From: Polysphondylium violaceum
Taxonomy: Eukaryota; Evosea; Eumycetozoa; Dictyosteliales; Dictyosteliaceae
Assembly (NCBI GenBank): GCA_000277445.1
Contig: AJWJ01000174.1
Location: forward strand, 1 to 41,504
Length of the DNA: 41,504 nucleotides
Reading direction: 5' to 3'
The first letter of the stretch is position 1; each line of letters opens with the position of its first letter. The position numbers and the translations under genes were made by a program. A model generated the notes under the pieces. It saw nothing but the letters and a program-made list of their open reading frames with translations. It had not been told where the DNA came from and ran no database searches. Below are positions 31,901 to 40,834 of this stretch, in pieces.

Positions 31901-32590
31901 GTGGCCATCAAAAAACTCAACATTGGCAAAGACAAGGACAAGGAAGAGATGATGAACGAGTTTAAGGCCGAAGTCGAGTTGTTGGGGTCCCTCCAACATC
32001 CAAATTTGGTCACTTGCTATGGATACACCATCAATCCTATGTGCATCCTCATGGAATATCTTCCCACTGGTAACTTGTTTGATTTGATTCACAGCAGAGA
32101 ACAAAAACTCGATTCTGCACTTATTCTTCAATTTGCCTTTGATATCGCACGCGGAATGCAACATCTTCACACGAGAAACATTATTCATCGTGATTTGAAA
32201 TCCTCGAATCTATTGCTTGATAAACATTTTAATATAAAGATTGCAGATCTCGGCATTGCCAGAGAAACATCATTCACTCAAACAATGACCACCATTGGTA
32301 CGGTTGCTTGGACAGCACCAGAAATCCTCCGACATGAAAGTTATAATCAAAAAGCCGACGTCTATTCCTTTGGTATTGTCATTTGGGAGCTACTGACTGG
32401 TCAAGAGCCCTACGAAGGTATACCACCCATGAATGCAGGTATTCTAGTCGCATCTAAAGAACTCAGACCTGAATTACCCGAGAATTGTGATGCAAATTGG
32501 AAAAAACTCGTTGTATGGTGTTGGACCGAGGATCCAAACAAAAGACCCTCTTTTGAAGAAATTACAAATTATTTAACTAAAACTTTTTAA
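28944..32590 (+). CDS. Membrane-anchored kelch-repeat TKL-type protein kinase
   Basis: Exons 28944-30686 and 30755-32590 join through a 68-bp intron (phase 0) to 1192 residues. Order: a Ser/Asn-rich cytosolic N-terminus; two adjacent hydrophobic segments at about residues 170-222; a long Asn/Ser-rich linker with a histidine run; about six kelch repeats (about 583-930; FYLFGGL, FILFGGN, LIIYGGI, MVIVGGK, LFVLGGK with their WxxV strands); and a C-terminal kinase domain (about 938-1190). The kinase has GKGHFSKV, VAIKK, HRDLKSSN (His1059), a DLG in place of DFG (Asp1079), GTVAWTAPE and DVYSFGIVIWELLTG, so it looks active and belongs to the tyrosine-kinase-like group common in dictyostelids. Kelch blades bind proteins, so this may be a membrane-tethered scaffold kinase. 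The ligand, location and target are unknown. An AATAAA signal follows the stop. The gene converges on its neighbour with 121 bp between stops. Confidence 0.88.
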
Positions 32591-32711
32591 AAAGAGTTTT
32601 ATACTATTTATATATATAAGTAATAATATGTATATACAATAAATTTTACTTTATTTATTTATTTATTTATTTAGTTTATATCTATCTTTTATTATCTTGT
32701 TATTTACATTT

Positions 32712-33572
32712 TTACCAACCAAGAAAACGTAATAAATTGATGGATGCTAAAAATACACTGACATTGTCCCAATCTTCAATTGGAAGGGATTCAACGAGAC
32801 AACAAACAAAACAAGTGATGGCCAATGATGGAATATAGCTTGTAATTGATAAATAATACATTAATCCCAACATTTGCATTAAATGGAGCAATAAAATTGT
32901 TCCAAAAAAGGAAAATACTAAAAATGAAATGGATCCTACATAAGTTTTGTTTGAATTGATTGGTAATCTCTTTCTACCATATAATGCTCCAAACTAGAGA
33001 TTAAAAAAGGTGCATGCGTGTTAGAAATAGGTATTAAATTAAAATAACGAATGACTACTTACCAAACCAGCAAAACCATCACCAAAACATAATATACAAA
33101 GAGAGGTAACACCAATAGGAGACTCTGTCCAATACCATACAGTACAAAGAGTCAAAACAATACCATAACTGACAGGTCCATATAAAAGCTCAATAGCTCT
33201 ACCTGATCTTGACATTGAATTCACTGTCTCTCTATCTTTAATATAACCCAATGCAATCAATGTAAATTGTAAACTAATTAAAAATGGTACCAAAGCCACT
33301 GCGTATCTAGAAAAAGGATCTCTTTCAGGGAAAAAGGACCAACACATTACATATATAAATCCTGTACCAATGTGAATCTTTTTTGAGTTTTTGCTATTGT
33401 TAATATCTATATCTCTAGTAGTAGTGTTAAGTATCTAGCTACATACAATTTTTCTTGATGTTGGATTCGAAGTGATTCTATTCTTTGTCAAGAATTGAGT
33501 TATTTTTAACCAAACTAAACATATTGCCAATGTCTTGAAAAATCCATAAACCAATATCATCTTTATCTCCAT
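32712..33572 (-). CDS. Phytol/farnesol-kinase-like CTP-dependent polyprenol kinase
   Basis: Exons 33572-33447, 33377-33063 and 32993-32712 give 240 residues; the only acceptor that keeps frame for exon 2 is the AG at 33378-33379, which yields SRKIIHIGTGFIYVMCW. The domain has the family marks: RK-x(2)-HIGTG near the first membrane segment, CFGDGFAGL, and GRKRLPINSNKTYVGS, as in phytol kinase (VTE5) and farnesol kinase (FOLK), relatives of dolichol kinase and CDP-diacylglycerol synthase. Six to seven hydrophobic segments are visible, so it is a multi-pass ER or endomembrane protein that would phosphorylate an isoprenoid alcohol with CTP. An amoeba makes no phytol, so a farnesol/geranylgeraniol salvage role or use of dietary phytol is more likely. 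Family assignment is good; substrate is inference. Confidence 0.75.
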
Positions 33573-33919
33573 TTTTTATATTTATATAAATATGTATATG
33601 AATATCTGTGTGTGTTGTAGAGAGTGCAGAAAGTGAAGAATAAAAAGTAATCTAGATGAAATTTTCTTGAATACAGAGAATTTTTTTTTAAAAAAAAAAA
33701 ATTTTTACAATATTTTTATGAAGTCATTAGTCCCGATTAGTGCTCTAAACACTTTTTGGATGATTTATACCCATTACCTCTTTTTTTCCATTTAAATTAT
33801 CTACAAGAAAATTTTATAAATAAAAGTATGCACACACAAGTTACAATTTTAATATACATAACACACCAATGTTGATTAAAAAATGAAAATATACTTTTAT
33901 TATGTGATTATTATGTGTT
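33573..33919. other. Short intergenic spacer with A/T palindrome
   Basis: 347 bp. It contains a T9/A13/T5 block (33681-33706) that can fold on itself and otherwise plain AT-rich sequence. No gene seen. Confidence 0.6.
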
Positions 33920-35419
33920 TTAATTAAGTAATGGCTTAGATTCATCGTATTCGTCAGCATTGATCGAGGTGGTTTTGGGAGGTGGTGGAGTGGGTGGTTT
34001 GTAATCGGGATGAGGATCAAGTTTTCTGAAAAATACAATTAAGGTGATGATGGCTACGACAGAGATACTGGCTGTGACCAAGAATAACACCATGCCTTCT
34101 TGGTTACATTTGTTCCAGATCGATTGTGCCCAGATGGGACCCAACATACGCGCCAATGAGCCACCGGCGGTCAACCAACCCATCTTGGTGCCTTGCGAGG
34201 TGGGATTGAGAACCTTGGAAAAGATGGCATAGATGAGCGACGATGCGATAGGATACCCAATCGACACAAACACACTGCCAATGATAAACTGCCACAATGG
34301 GAGATCGGTTTCCCAGTTGAAGGGCTTGCCATAGTTGGCGAGGAACAAGAGGGCCACGGTGAGATTGGCAAAACCAAAGATGACCATCTTTCTGTCGTCA
34401 AACTTTTTGATAAAGGGCAGCGAGATCACGACAAACACGACAATACTGAGAATGCCTGTGCCGCCGAGAATGTAGCCGTTCTGCTTGACTTCCCAGTTAT
34501 AGTATCGTTTGGTGAGCTCGGTGAGAATAGTCTCAAACACGGCAAATATAGAGATGACAATGGCAAACAAAAAGATAGAGACAAAGATGGGTAAGAGCTT
34601 TTGGTTCTTTTGGTAATACCATGGACGCTTGACTCCGGTGCTGTTGCTATTGGCCTTGGCCGTCTCAATGTCTATTTTCTCTTTTTCCAAACGTGATTTA
34701 ATGTCTCTGGTATCTTTAAAGGCAATGAGAATGGCGGTAATGTTGGCAAAGGCAAATAATACAGACAAGTAACCGGGTGCAGTGTACTCGTTGATGACGA
34801 GGTCTTTGATGTGAAAGTTGCAATAGGCCAGCGCATAACCAATGGCAGGACCCAATACAAACCCAGCGCCCTGTGCAGCACCCATTTTGGCCATGGTGGT
34901 CGTTTTGCTGCTAATGTCAGACACCTCTGAGGCAAAGGCACGACAAACAGATACGTTTCCTGCACCTATACCCACAATAAAACGGGCGATAGCCATGATA
35001 ATCACAGCTTTTCCATTGAATTTATATACAATTGCATAAAGAATATTACCAACGATTGAAATGATAATTGAAACAATGAGTGGTTCCCTCGCGTCTCTCT
35101 TGTTGCTCCAGTATCCAAAAAAGGGTGACGATAGAAATTGACCTGCACTATATACTGCTACAACCCATCCATTGTAATCTCCAAAACTGGGTCTAATCCA
35201 CTCTAAATAATCATACATTGATGGCATCATTACTGTGAAACCTATACTCTGCAAGAACACTGTCAGCACCATAATATTGATAGACTTGGCGACTCTTTTC
35301 TTGGCCTCATCTTGTTCACTATTACTACTATCTATATTATTACTATTGTCTGCTGTTGTTACTACAATAACTTTTTCATTCTCGTCATCATCAACTTGAT
35401 GATAACTCTTTGTTGACAT
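33920..35419 (-). CDS. mfsd8: MFSD8/CLN7-like lysosomal major-facilitator transporter
   Basis: A single-exon gene of 499 residues with about twelve hydrophobic segments. The first half closely follows MFSD8/CLN7: SIGFTVMMPSMYDYLEWI, GWVVAVYSAGQFLSSPFFGYWSNKR-x-AREPL (MFS motif A region), ARFIVGIGAGNVSVCRAF and AAQGAGFVLGPAIGYAL. In humans CLN7 is a lysosomal membrane protein (reported as a chloride channel) whose loss causes late-infantile neuronal ceroid lipofuscinosis. Dictyostelium has a studied homologue. The C-terminus ends DESKPLLN, an acidic dileucine sorting signal ([DE]-x(3)-LL) facing the cytosol, which supports lysosomal delivery. The N-terminus is polar and acidic. The central part has unusually G/C-rich codons, as in well-expressed dictyostelid genes. 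Other MFS assignments are possible but less likely. Confidence 0.8.
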   Translation of the reverse strand: MSTKSYHQVDDDENEKVIVVTTADNSNNIDSSNSEQDEAKKRVAKSINIMVLTVFLQSIGFTVMMPSMYDYLEWIRPSFGDYNGWVVAVYSAGQFLSSPFFGYWSNKRDAREPLIVSIIISIVGNILYAIVYKFNGKAVIIMAIARFIVGIGAGNVSVCRAFASEVSDISSKTTTMAKMGAAQGAGFVLGPAIGYALAYCNFHIKDLVINEYTAPGYLSVLFAFANITAILIAFKDTRDIKSRLEKEKIDIETAKANSNSTGVKRPWYYQKNQKLLPIFVSIFLFAIVISIFAVFETILTELTKRYYNWEVKQNGYILGGTGILSIVVFVVISLPFIKKFDDRKMVIFGFANLTVALLFLANYGKPFNWETDLPLWQFIIGSVFVSIGYPIASSLIYAIFSKVLNPTSQGTKMGWLTAGGSLARMLGPIWAQSIWNKCNQEGMVLFLVTASISVVAIITLIVFFRKLDPHPDYKPPTPPPPKTTSINADEYDESKPLLN

Positions 35420-36075
35420 TCTCTCTGTATGTAATGTCTATGGTTGTGTATGTTTGATGTATATTGGCAATACTACAATAGTTTTATAAAATAACTATTA
35501 TTATTTTTCTTATATTCTTATTCCTCACAACAAGAGTGTTGATTGTGGTGTGGTAAGGGATATGTTGTGTGAGGGGTGTGTCAAATATTTTTAGAGATCT
35601 AAAACATAAAAATGGTTGTCATGTAAAAATAGAGAATAAAACAGAAATCGATCACATGCAGAATTATATCTATCTTTTATTATTTGATGTCTATATTCCT
35701 GAGAAGCGGGGGTGAGATGGCCTCTTCAGGGAGAATTCTCCATAGATATTTTTTTGTAAAAAAAAGAAAAATAAAATTAAATAATTTTTTTTAAAAATTT
35801 ATTTGTTTTGTAACCCCGAAAAGAAATCTCAAAGCGGGCTGTAGGAATTTGCATATAAAAGATCAGTTGAATTTGTGTATTAACTCTGAATATGAAAAAA
35901 GTTTTCAAGTCTTTGCATTAAGAATATTTATTCACTCACTCTGACAGATATAATAAGTATATTTTTTCAACTCTACCAGGAGAATAAATATCAAAAGAAA
36001 TATTCCTAAAAAAGGTCAGAAATTTAATTTTTTTCATTTTTTTTTCATTTTTTCATTTTGGGAGATGTGTCATAC

Positions 36076-36092
36076 GTATGTTCAAAACATAC
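36076..36092. other. Perfect 7-bp hairpin in spacer
   Basis: GTATGTT and AACATAC flank a CAA loop. Part of the cluster of foldable elements in this spacer. Confidence 0.3.
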
Positions 36093-36145
36093 ACTGCGAT
36101 AGAATAGAGTGAAGTTATTAGTAATAGGAGTCATCCAGAACATAA

Positions 36146-36307
36146 ATGTATATTATAATTTTACAAATTAGGTATACTGTTACCTATGTAAATGAAGAGA
36201 TACCCAAAGTGGAGAGAGACACTTGGCCTCTCACTAAGCATGTTCACCTATCAATGCACACAATTGGACATGATTTACAATTGTTATGTTGTAAGATGGT
36301 GTCATAA
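36146..36307 (+). other. Candidate small ORF (53 aa), unproven
   Basis: An ATG-to-TAA frame reading MYIIILQIRYTVTYVNEE and later ERDTWPLTKHVHLSMHTIG. Unlike chance frames in AT-rich spacers it is not low complexity and has balanced residue use. A plus-strand TATA element lies about 290 bp upstream. It overlaps the bulged hairpin at 36208-36235. No family recognised and no splice partner found. A decayed gene fragment or a structured RNA are equal alternatives. Confidence 0.2.
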
Positions 36308-36554
36308 ATGTAAATTTTCTTTATTTTAATTTAAAGTATCTTATAAATTTATAAATGTGAAAAATCTATAAAGCACAGAGTGTTTGAGACAATTTAAAAT
36401 TTCAATTTTATAAATCTAAATCATTATACCATTTTTTTTACTCTTATTTATTTATTCATTTACTTACTTTGTTACTATTTATTTTTTTGTAAATATATCG
36501 TTATTATTATAATTACTTAACATTTTTTATTACTACTACTCTATCAACAACATT

Positions 36555-37891
36555 ATGAAACAAAAATTATCAAGTTGTTGTATACCAACACTACTAATCG
36601 GTCTATCGGTGACCCTGGTCTTGGCTTCTCAATGTTCAAACTATTATCCATTTAGTTCAGAGGCTGGAGATTTAAATATTTATCCAGGAATTGGTAAGAT
36701 GACGTAAAATAAATTATCATTATTTTATTATACTAAAAGTTAATTTATTTTAAACAATAAATAGGATTAGATGAAAGTTTAAACCAAATTTATGTTATTG
36801 GAAAATATAATAATTCTTTAAATTCTCCATTCGGTTATCCTTATGTATTTTCAATATCCACAAATTCAAGTAATGGTAATTTAACCAAACAATATCCAAT
36901 CAAGGGCGAGATTCCAGAAGGTCCTGGATTCACAGAATATGATAGATTGTATTCGTATCTTGAAAAATACAAATACATGTATCTTAGAGTCAATCAAAGA
37001 GGTTCGCCACAAATTGGTATCTATAATCCAACCACCGAAACCTTTCAACCTGTTTGGGCCACTAGAAATATTCCACTAGTAATCGCTTTTAATCAAGAGA
37101 GCACTGGTATTGTTTTTAGTGATTTTGGAATTTATAAGCTCGACAAAATTCCAACCACCAGAGATGATCAATTGGATAGAGTACTTTTATATCAAAAACA
37201 AATCACCAATGGTATTAGTGTCCAAGGAACCGTTATTTATATCTCTACCATGGAGGGTCAGTTCTATAGAGGTACTACCTTGTGTCGAAATTGTACTCAA
37301 TCAAATCTTATTCCCTTGTTTCAAGATCCAGTCGCCAAATCCATCACTGGTTTCCTTACTTCATCCAGTCACATGTTTTACTCTTCCTCTCTAGGTATCT
37401 ATAGTGTTCCTCTAAATGGCTCCATTGATCAAAGAAAGACACTTGTATCTGAACCCGTTGTATCTATGGTTATTAACAAAGCTGGTACTATTATTTATTT
37501 CACCACCTCTGATGCCAAAATTAAAAGTGTTAACACTACCGATGGTACTATTACAATATTGTATACAAATCAAAAACCAGTTGGTCAATGTGAATGTGCT
37601 GTAGGCTTTTCTTTAGCTTCTGATGGCAGTTGCACTCAATGTAACGGTACCACTTTATGGACATCTCAAGGTTACCCATTCTGTACCAAGACCATTGATG
37701 GTAATAAACCAGAAGTATGTTTCCAAGCTTGGCAATGCGGATATGAGCCATTTTCTATCTGTGATGGAAAATGTACTTGTTTATATGGATTCTATGGACC
37801 AAATTGTGATCAATGTGATGGCCAAGTAGCATGGAGTAATGGTTATCCATCATGTGTCCCCAATCCTACTATTAGTCCTCTATCAAAATAG
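36555..37891 (+). CDS. Secreted EGF-like protein with propeller-like N-terminal region
   Basis: Exons 36555-36693 and 36765-37891 (71-bp intron, phase 1) give 421 residues. The N-terminus has a signal peptide (about residues 1-24, hydrophobic core IPTLLIGLSVTLVLA). Residues about 50-315 are beta-rich with recurring strand patterns (IYVIG, GIYNPTT, GIYSVPLNG, TIIYFTTSDAKIKSVN), suggesting a beta-propeller of NHL/SMP type. From about residue 320 two Cys-rich EGF/laminin-type modules follow: GQCECAVGFSLASDGSCTQC and ICDGKCTCLYGFYGPNCDQC. There is no membrane anchor at the C-terminus. The protein is likely extracellular; dictyostelids have many EGF-type adhesion or signalling proteins, but the role is unknown. 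The stop lies 74 bp from that of the next, convergent gene. Confidence 0.75.
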
Positions 37892-37965
37892 AATTTCTTA
37901 TAATAAATGATTAATTGGTTTATACAAACAATGTTGATAGAGTTTATTTAGGATTATGAATGAGT

Positions 37966-39270
37966 TTAGAAAGTATCTTCAACAAAAAGTGGATCACATA
38001 TCCAGGCTGAGCAACCAAATGGTCTGGATGGGAATGATACCAATTTGTAACCAGGAGCACAGGTTGGGATAAAGAGGGCACATGCACCAACTTGAGTACA
38101 TCCATCAGAATGTAAGCATCTATTGAAATCTCTAGTATAAACAGCGGTTGTGTTTTGACCACAAACTGGTACTTCACAATCATTACAGTCATTGTAGGGA
38201 TCTGGAACCATGACAAATGAATGAGCAACATTGAAAACACCATTTACAACAGTACCTTGAGCCAATAATGCATCTTGAGTAAAGAATCTACCATTGTACC
38301 AAGATTTATCAAAAAAGGGGACACCCTTGGAATATGGTTCAGTGTAATCATTTACATTTGCGCTAAAGTGGCAATTTACCTTTCTGGCAGAGATACTTGG
38401 ACATGGAGCTTTGATACAACGAATTCCATTATCACCAATAGCATAAAGCTCAAGACCTGGTTTAACGGCGCCAACATATGGCAAACCTTTGTAGGCTCTT
38501 TGGATATGGATTTCATAGTTTCCTTCAAACTCATCACACTCATTTAAAGCACCATAGAGAACTAGCATATTGTCTGGTTGGTTCAAGAAATCAGTAGTGT
38601 TGACACCGTCTGGGAAGAATGCACTAAGAATTGGATATTTCTTTTTGTCCAAACTATTGCAAGAGACAACATAGTATTGTGGACATGGTGGAGCAAAACA
38701 TTGGATTGGAGCATAATAGAAATAATAGTATTGAATTTGTCCAAATACTGGGTTTGGTTCTGGAGTTGGTGATTGATTTGGTGGAAAGGTTGGACTAGCA
38801 GAAGTTGGAGTTTGAGTTGGAGCTGGAGTTTTAGTTGGAGCAATAGTTGGAGCGTCAGTTGGAGGATAAGTTGGAGGGAACGTTGGTTTAGTAGTTGGTT
38901 TAGTAGTTGGCTTAGTGGTTGGTTTAGTTGGTTTTTTAGTTGGAAGATGATGATGATCTTTATCAGAATCTGATGAAGAGTCTCCTTTACCATGACCACC
39001 ACCAATACTTTTACCACCGCTTGGCTTTGGCTTAGGCTTATCTTTACCTTTTCCACTGCCACCGCCTACACCACCTTTGTGGTTTCGGTCATAGTCTGAG
39101 TCACTATTACCACCAGCAATACTTCTTCCACCTTTTGGTCTTGCACCTTGTCTACCGCCAAAATGTCTGGGAACAAAGGTTCTTCCACCATTAAAGCCAT
39201 CTTGATCTGCCTGGACCACAAACACACAAGCCACTAATAATAAAATCAATAGATTCTTTATTACCTTCAT
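37966..39270 (-). CDS. Secreted Cys-rich protein with mucin-like linker (paralogue 1)
   Basis: A single exon of 434 residues with a signal peptide (MKVIKNLLILLLVACVFVVQA). Residues about 25-105 are Gly/Lys/Asp/Ser-rich with two RS/KSI(A/G)GG motifs; about 108-175 form a Thr/Pro linker (PTKPTTKPTT type) expected to be O-glycosylated. Residues about 176-434 are the conserved part shared with the gene at 39893-40834: YYYFYYAP-x-QCFAPPCPQYY, FFPDGVNTTDFL, AIGDNGIRCIKAPCPSI, YNGRFFTQDALLAQG, NRCLHSDGC and a closing GC-x(4)-CDP. The two C-x(2)-(P)PCP segments, about 108 residues apart, suggest an internal duplication. Function unknown; a wall, slime or prey-contact protein is possible. Confidence 0.8.
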   Translation of the reverse strand: MKVIKNLLILLLVACVFVVQADQDGFNGGRTFVPRHFGGRQGARPKGGRSIAGGNSDSDYDRNHKGGVGGGSGKGKDKPKPKPSGGKSIGGGHGKGDSSSDSDKDHHHLPTKKPTKPTTKPTTKPTTKPTFPPTYPPTDAPTIAPTKTPAPTQTPTSASPTFPPNQSPTPEPNPVFGQIQYYYFYYAPIQCFAPPCPQYYVVSCNSLDKKKYPILSAFFPDGVNTTDFLNQPDNMLVLYGALNECDEFEGNYEIHIQRAYKGLPYVGAVKPGLELYAIGDNGIRCIKAPCPSISARKVNCHFSANVNDYTEPYSKGVPFFDKSWYNGRFFTQDALLAQGTVVNGVFNVAHSFVMVPDPYNDCNDCEVPVCGQNTTAVYTRDFNRCLHSDGCTQVGACALFIPTCAPGYKLVSFPSRPFGCSAWICDPLFVEDTF

Positions 39271-39892
39271 TATATTGAAAAAGTAGATAATTGAAAGAAT
39301 TATGAACTGACTGGCATTGTTTCATTTCCTATTTATACCCCACGATGAATTTTGAAAAAAAATTCAAATTAATTAAATTCATGAATTTCCATATTTTTCA
39401 AAACCATTTCTCCACCCTCCTCCCCCATATCACTCATCGAAATTTGATTTATTCGTTATGAATTTTACAAAATTTTTACAATGCCTGTGAATTGGTGGGG
39501 TAAAAGAAATGAAATGCATTGCATTGGTATTATTTTCAAATATATAAACTATTTAAAATTAGTTTTTTTAGAGTTTGTTAACAATGTTGTTATTGAATTT
39601 ACAAATTACCCTTTGTTATTGGTTAAAGTTATCGTTCAAGCATTGCTAAAAATAAATCCATCATGAGAGAATAAAAGAAACATTAAAAAGAATTATATAA
39701 ATTAAACTATTTGTATTCTCAAAGCAAATCATCCCAAATAATAATGGAAATTATAACAAATGCAGGATATTTGAATATCTTGATATCCATTTGTTAAAAT
39801 TTCCTATTAAATTTTTTCTGATTAAATGAGAAATATCAAATTAATAAACATCTTTAAAAATTCTATTTCAATTTTGTAATACTTATTCCAAA
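39271..39892. other. Intergenic between the two secreted paralogues
   Basis: 622 bp. It contains the promoter of paralogue 1, including a minus-strand TATA box at 39330-39337. A 61-codon frame at 39481-39666 on the plus strand is hydrophobic and AT-driven; I do not call it a gene. Confidence 0.55.
39330..39337 (-). promoter_or_regulatory. TATA box of secreted paralogue 1
   Basis: TATAAATA on the minus strand, 60 bp before the ATG at 39270, flanked by a GGGG run upstream and an oligo-T tract further upstream. Confidence 0.5.
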
Positions 39893-40834
39893 TTAAGATA
39901 TTTGAGAAAGGAAATTACATTCACAAACAAAGGATGGGCAACCATTTGGACGAGCGGGATATGACACCAATCGATATCCTGGAGAGCAAGATGGAACTAT
40001 AAGAGAACAAAATCCTGGTGTTGTGCAGCCATCAGAATGGAGACATCTATTAGAATCTCGAATGTAAACATTGACAGAGTTACCCTCACACAATGGATTA
40101 CTTATCAAAGGACAACCATATAGGGGATCAGGTAATAAAACAAATGAATGAGCGATATTAAAGACACCACTATCATCAAAACTACCTTGGACCAACAAGG
40201 CATTGGGGCTATAGAATCTACCGTTGTACCAAGCTTTATCGAATCTGGTAACTGTGCTAGTATAGGGCTCTGTTACACCGATCATGGTAAAATTTGCGTT
40301 GGTATTCACCAGCCCAACATATATATTTGGACAAGGTGCTTTAACACCACGAACGCCATTATCACCAATAGCAAAGAGATCCAGATGAGGAGAAATGGAG
40401 TTGGTCAATGGCATACCTTTGTAAGCTCTAAAGATTTGTATATTATAGTTGCCAGAATATTGTTCATGAGGAACAACCATGCCAAACAGAACGATATAGT
40501 TGTCTTTTTGAAACAAAAATTCGGTGGTGTTTACTCCATCTGGGAAATAAGCATTGATAATGGGTAATCTTCTCTCAATAGTGTTGGAAGCCTTTACATA
40601 AAATTGTGGACAAGGACTAGCAAAGCATTGTGTAGACACATAGTAAAGATAATAGTATTGCAATACTCCAACATTTGGAAATGTACCTTGATTTAAACCA
40701 CCCGGAACTCCATCGTTATTATGATGGTTCTTCTTGGGCCTTCCATCAATTCCTTTTGGAGGATTTATAGTACACTCTACCAGTACCACAGACCATATTA
40801 TTAATAAAAGTAAACCAATTAGAGTTTTAGTCAT
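39893..40834 (-). CDS. Secreted Cys-rich protein (paralogue 2)
   Basis: A single exon of 313 residues with a signal peptide (MTKTLIGLLLLIIWSVVLVEC). It aligns over its full mature length with the conserved part of the protein at 37966-39270: YYYLYYVSTQCFASPCPQFY, YFPDGVNTTEFL, AIGDNGVRGVKAPCPNI, YNGRFYSPNALLVQG, NRCLHSDGC and GCPSFVCEC. It lacks the Thr/Pro linker and Gly/Lys zone, having only a short basic spacer (RPKKNHHNN). The second APCP segment has lost the leading cysteine (RGVKAPCP against RCIKAPCP), so one disulfide probably differs. Same strand and adjacent order indicate tandem duplication. Confidence 0.8.
   Translation of the reverse strand: MTKTLIGLLLLIIWSVVLVECTINPPKGIDGRPKKNHHNNDGVPGGLNQGTFPNVGVLQYYYLYYVSTQCFASPCPQFYVKASNTIERRLPIINAYFPDGVNTTEFLFQKDNYIVLFGMVVPHEQYSGNYNIQIFRAYKGMPLTNSISPHLDLFAIGDNGVRGVKAPCPNIYVGLVNTNANFTMIGVTEPYTSTVTRFDKAWYNGRFYSPNALLVQGSFDDSGVFNIAHSFVLLPDPLYGCPLISNPLCEGNSVNVYIRDSNRCLHSDGCTTPGFCSLIVPSCSPGYRLVSYPARPNGCPSFVCECNFLSQIS

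Larger units (their letters stand above)
35420..36554. other. 1.1-kb divergent spacer with clustered hairpins
   Basis: It separates the CLN7-like gene (minus) from the EGF-type gene (plus). It includes a GT-rich block (35541-35581), a less AT-rich tract at 35700-35880 with an inverted repeat and the perfect palindrome GGAGAATTCTCC (35730-35741), a plus-strand TATAAAA (35854-35860), a tight hairpin (36076-36092), a second bulged hairpin (36208-36235) and a 53-codon frame (36146-36307). The local base composition differs from the flanks, so an unannotated RNA gene is possible. Confidence 0.45.

Noticed and set aside
39481-39666. Plus-strand 61-codon frame
   Set aside because: Hydrophobic and AT-driven; sits in the promoter spacer of a well-supported gene on the other strand.
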